8,615 nt of DNA, from positions 1 through 8,615 of the forward strand of contig CAMPJN010000143.1 of the NCBI GenBank assembly GCA_946886875.1, given 5' to 3'. The notes below the pieces were generated by a model that saw only the letters and a program-made list of their open reading frames with translations, searched no databases and was not told the origin of the DNA. The position numbers and the translations under genes are program-made. Of the stretch, positions 7,155-8,615 are shown in pieces. The stretch is from an uncultured Pseudomonas sp. (lineage in GTDB: Bacteria > Pseudomonadota > Gammaproteobacteria > Pseudomonadales > Pseudomonadaceae). The number at the start of each line of letters is the position of its first letter. Position 1 is the stretch's first letter.

Positions 7155-7768
7155 GTCTGACGATTTCCTTGCATATGCTGGCGCGCTCGCCCATTCCGGG
7201 GCGGGTGAAAACCCGCTTGATTCCTGCGTTGGGTGAGGAAGGCGCGTGCGATCTGCAGCGCCGCCTGCTCGACCATGCGTTGCAACTACCGGGCACGAAT
7301 TTCAGTCAGCGCTTTCTCTGGCTCGACGATACGCCCGATGCCGAGCTGGAGACGTTGGCGGAAAATCTGGGCTGGGTGTTGGTCGAGCAGCCCGCAGGCG
7401 ATCTGGGTGAGCGCATGCGCCGTATAGCGACTTTGGGGCTGGCGGAAAGCGATGCGGTGGTGCTGATTGGCAATGACTGCCCGGCCTTGGATGCGGTGTA
7501 TCTGGACGACGCCTGCGCGGCCTTGCAGGAAGAGCCCGTGGTGCTGGGGCCGGCGGAGGATGGCGGTTACGTGCTGCTGGGTTTGCGCCGTATCGATGCG
7601 TTACTGTTCAACAACCTGCCCTGGGGCACCGATCAGGTTCTGGCGATGACCTGCGAGCGTGTGCAGCAACTGGGCTGGGGGCATCGATTGCTGCCGGTGC
7701 TGTGGGATGTCGACCGCCCGGAAGATCTGCCGCGTCTGGCCGGGCTGGGTATTCACGTCGATACCTGA
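7151..7768 (+). CDS. TIGR04282/DUF2064-type transferase
   Basis: A 205-aa cytoplasmic protein of the DUF2064 family ('rSAM/selenodomain-associated transferase 1', TIGR04282), related by fold to nucleotidyl- and glycosyltransferases. Motifs: ARSPIPGRVKTRL at 11-23 (a phosphate-binding-like loop with KTRL), QPAGDLGERM at 80-89, IGNDCPAL at 106-113 (usually GxDCP), GPAEDGGYVLLGL at 133-145, WGTDQV at 158-163 and DVDRPEDL at 186-193. Length is typical. The ATG is chosen because it overlaps the preceding stop (ATGA) and begins the conserved sequence; the frame is open far upstream inside the glycosyltransferase gene, but that part is a shadow. It may supply an activated sugar or intermediate to the preceding glycosyltransferase; this is inference from constant pairing of the two families. 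Confidence 0.88.
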   Translation: MSLTISLHMLARSPIPGRVKTRLIPALGEEGACDLQRRLLDHALQLPGTNFSQRFLWLDDTPDAELETLAENLGWVLVEQPAGDLGERMRRIATLGLAESDAVVLIGNDCPALDAVYLDDACAALQEEPVVLGPAEDGGYVLLGLRRIDALLFNNLPWGTDQVLAMTCERVQQLGWGHRLLPVLWDVDRPEDLPRLAGLGIHVDT

Positions 7769-7778
7769 GTGGCTCAGG

Positions 7779-7800
7779 GGTTGTGAGCGTTCTCGCAACC
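7779..7800. terminator. Hairpin between convergent genes, possible bidirectional terminator
   Basis: GGTTGTGAG (7779-7787) pairs with CTCGCAACC (7792-7800), nine pairs with one G-U and a CGTT loop, filling most of the 34 bp between the transferase and flgZ stops. A second small hairpin CTGAG-TGG-CTCAG (7765-7777) overlaps the transferase stop. No T-run follows on either strand, so efficiency as an intrinsic terminator is doubtful. Confidence 0.45.
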
Positions 7801-7802
7801 GC

Positions 7803-8552
7803 TCAGAACAAACCATCGCTATCGAAGCGGCGGGCCTCGCGCTGCAACTGATAGACAAAGCGCTCGATCTGACGCTGTTCCAAGCCGGTCAAGCGGTGAA
7901 AGCGTGCGCCAGCGAAGGTGGTGTCGACTTTCTCCACGTACTGCACATGGCGCAGTTCCACTGCGGCGGTCATTGCGCCGAATGGCAGTTGGATAATCAG
8001 GCGTTCATAGAGCTGGCCCGATTGCAGGCCGCTGGTGAGGTTGCCGGGCATGCGTAGCTTGCAGCCGGTGGCGGATATATCCAGCAGAAAGCCTTGCAGT
8101 GGCTTGCTCAATTTTTCCCCGGCCAGTTCTACCGCTACCTGTTCGCCCTGTTTCAGCGGTGCCCTGTAGGCATTGCGGCGCTGATGGTAATGCACTTCGC
8201 GGGGCATCTGGCTGACATAGCAGCGGGCACCTTCGTGCTCGACGATCTCCGGGCTTTGCAGGCATTCCCAGGCAACACGCACGCCATCATGGAAGGCTTC
8301 GATATGAAAGGTTTCGCCATTCTGCAAAAAGCGTTCGCCGTCCCGGGGGATCATCTCGTCGAGCAGCAGCCGGTTGTTATCGCGGTCGACATCGATCAGA
8401 TAGCTTTGAAAGCGCTGATTGCGCTCGTGAAAGGTAATGATCAACGGGTCATGGTTCTGCTGCAGCTGGCGCAGGTTGGCAACTATCTCCACAGGTGTCT
8501 TGAGCACCTTGGGCGGTTGCGGGCCATTGTCCTCGGTAAAGGGATTGGACAC
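7803..8552 (-). CDS. flgZ: Flagellar brake protein, PilZ domain (FlgZ/YcgR)
   Basis: A 249-aa cytoplasmic c-di-GMP receptor that slows flagellar motility when the second messenger is high. The N-terminal YcgR_N domain covers about residues 11-113 ([20 protein letters not shown], then [12 protein letters not shown]). The C-terminal PilZ domain, about 120-235, has the c-di-GMP motif in full: RRNAYR with R126-x3-R130, and DISATG at 158-163 (DxSxxG). Length matches pseudomonad FlgZ. I start at GTG (8550-8552), giving MSNPFTEDN, because GGAG lies 11 bases upstream. The longer TTG start at 8571-8573 has no ribosome site and would place that GGAG inside the gene. In pseudomonads flgZ follows flgM and flgN; those would be beyond the right edge on the minus strand. 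It converges on the transferase operon. Confidence 0.92.
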   Translation of the reverse strand: MSNPFTEDNGPQPPKVLKTPVEIVANLRQLQQNHDPLIITFHERNQRFQSYLIDVDRDNNRLLLDEMIPRDGERFLQNGETFHIEAFHDGVRVAWECLQSPEIVEHEGARCYVSQMPREVHYHQRRNAYRAPLKQGEQVAVELAGEKLSKPLQGFLLDISATGCKLRMPGNLTSGLQSGQLYERLIIQLPFGAMTAAVELRHVQYVEKVDTTFAGARFHRLTGLEQRQIERFVYQLQREARRFDSDGLF

Positions 8553-8563
8553 GGTCCAGTAAT

Positions 8564-8567
8564 CTCC
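8564..8567 (-). promoter_or_regulatory. Ribosome binding site supporting the GTG start of flgZ
   Basis: GGAG on the minus strand lies 11 bases before the GTG at 8552. The spacing is slightly long, but no better site precedes the TTG at 8573 or any other in-frame candidate. Confidence 0.5.
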
Positions 8568-8615
8568 GGGCAAAAAACTTGGGCACTAGCATACTGGCAT
8601 TATGGCAGCATGTCC

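Overview
The window looks like chromosome from a Pseudomonas-type gammaproteobacterium. The reasons are a FlgZ/YcgR-type PilZ flagellar brake, a YceH (DUF480) protein, a pseudomonad leucine dehydrogenase next to a fused indolepyruvate:ferredoxin oxidoreductase, a REP doublet with a GTAG-flanked core, and GC-rich codon use. I cannot name a species from sequence alone. Most of the content is ordinary core or near-core genome. I see no phage genes, transposase, CRISPR array or integrase.

Left part (1-2634, + strand): the 3' end of a large fused 2-oxoacid:ferredoxin oxidoreductase is followed by a REP doublet and then a leucine-dehydrogenase-family gene. Together they suggest amino-acid catabolism: the dehydrogenase deaminates branched-chain or related amino acids to 2-oxo acids, and the oxidoreductase converts (aryl) 2-oxo acids to acyl-CoA. 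A GNAT acetyltransferase gene on the minus strand converges on the dehydrogenase, with only 8 bp between the stop codons.

Middle (3123-4608): a tRNA-Arg(CCU) gene has its own sigma70-like promoter with a GC-rich discriminator, a leader hairpin and an intrinsic terminator. The yceH gene follows on the + strand. Converging on it from the minus strand is a small predicted secreted protein of 129 aa. Its mature part is mostly three 27-aa tandem repeats, and each repeat is itself two related half-units. This is the least explained gene here. Its intrinsic terminator lies between the two convergent genes.

A roughly 500-bp AT-richer gap (4609-5148) separates the repeat-protein gene from a three-gene + strand operon. 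It holds several short palindromes and repeats but no convincing gene.

Right part (5149-8552): an MFS transporter, a TIGR04283-type family-2 glycosyltransferase and a TIGR04282/DUF2064-type transferase are joined by two ATGA start/stop overlaps, so they are probably translationally coupled. The two transferases belong to families named for co-occurrence with a radical-SAM/selenodomain protein, but no such gene is visible here and a transporter sits with them instead. A hairpin separates this operon from the convergent flgZ gene, whose product is a c-di-GMP-binding flagellar brake. Its upstream neighbours would lie beyond the right edge.

The items most worth follow-up are the secreted repeat protein and the transporter-transferase operon.
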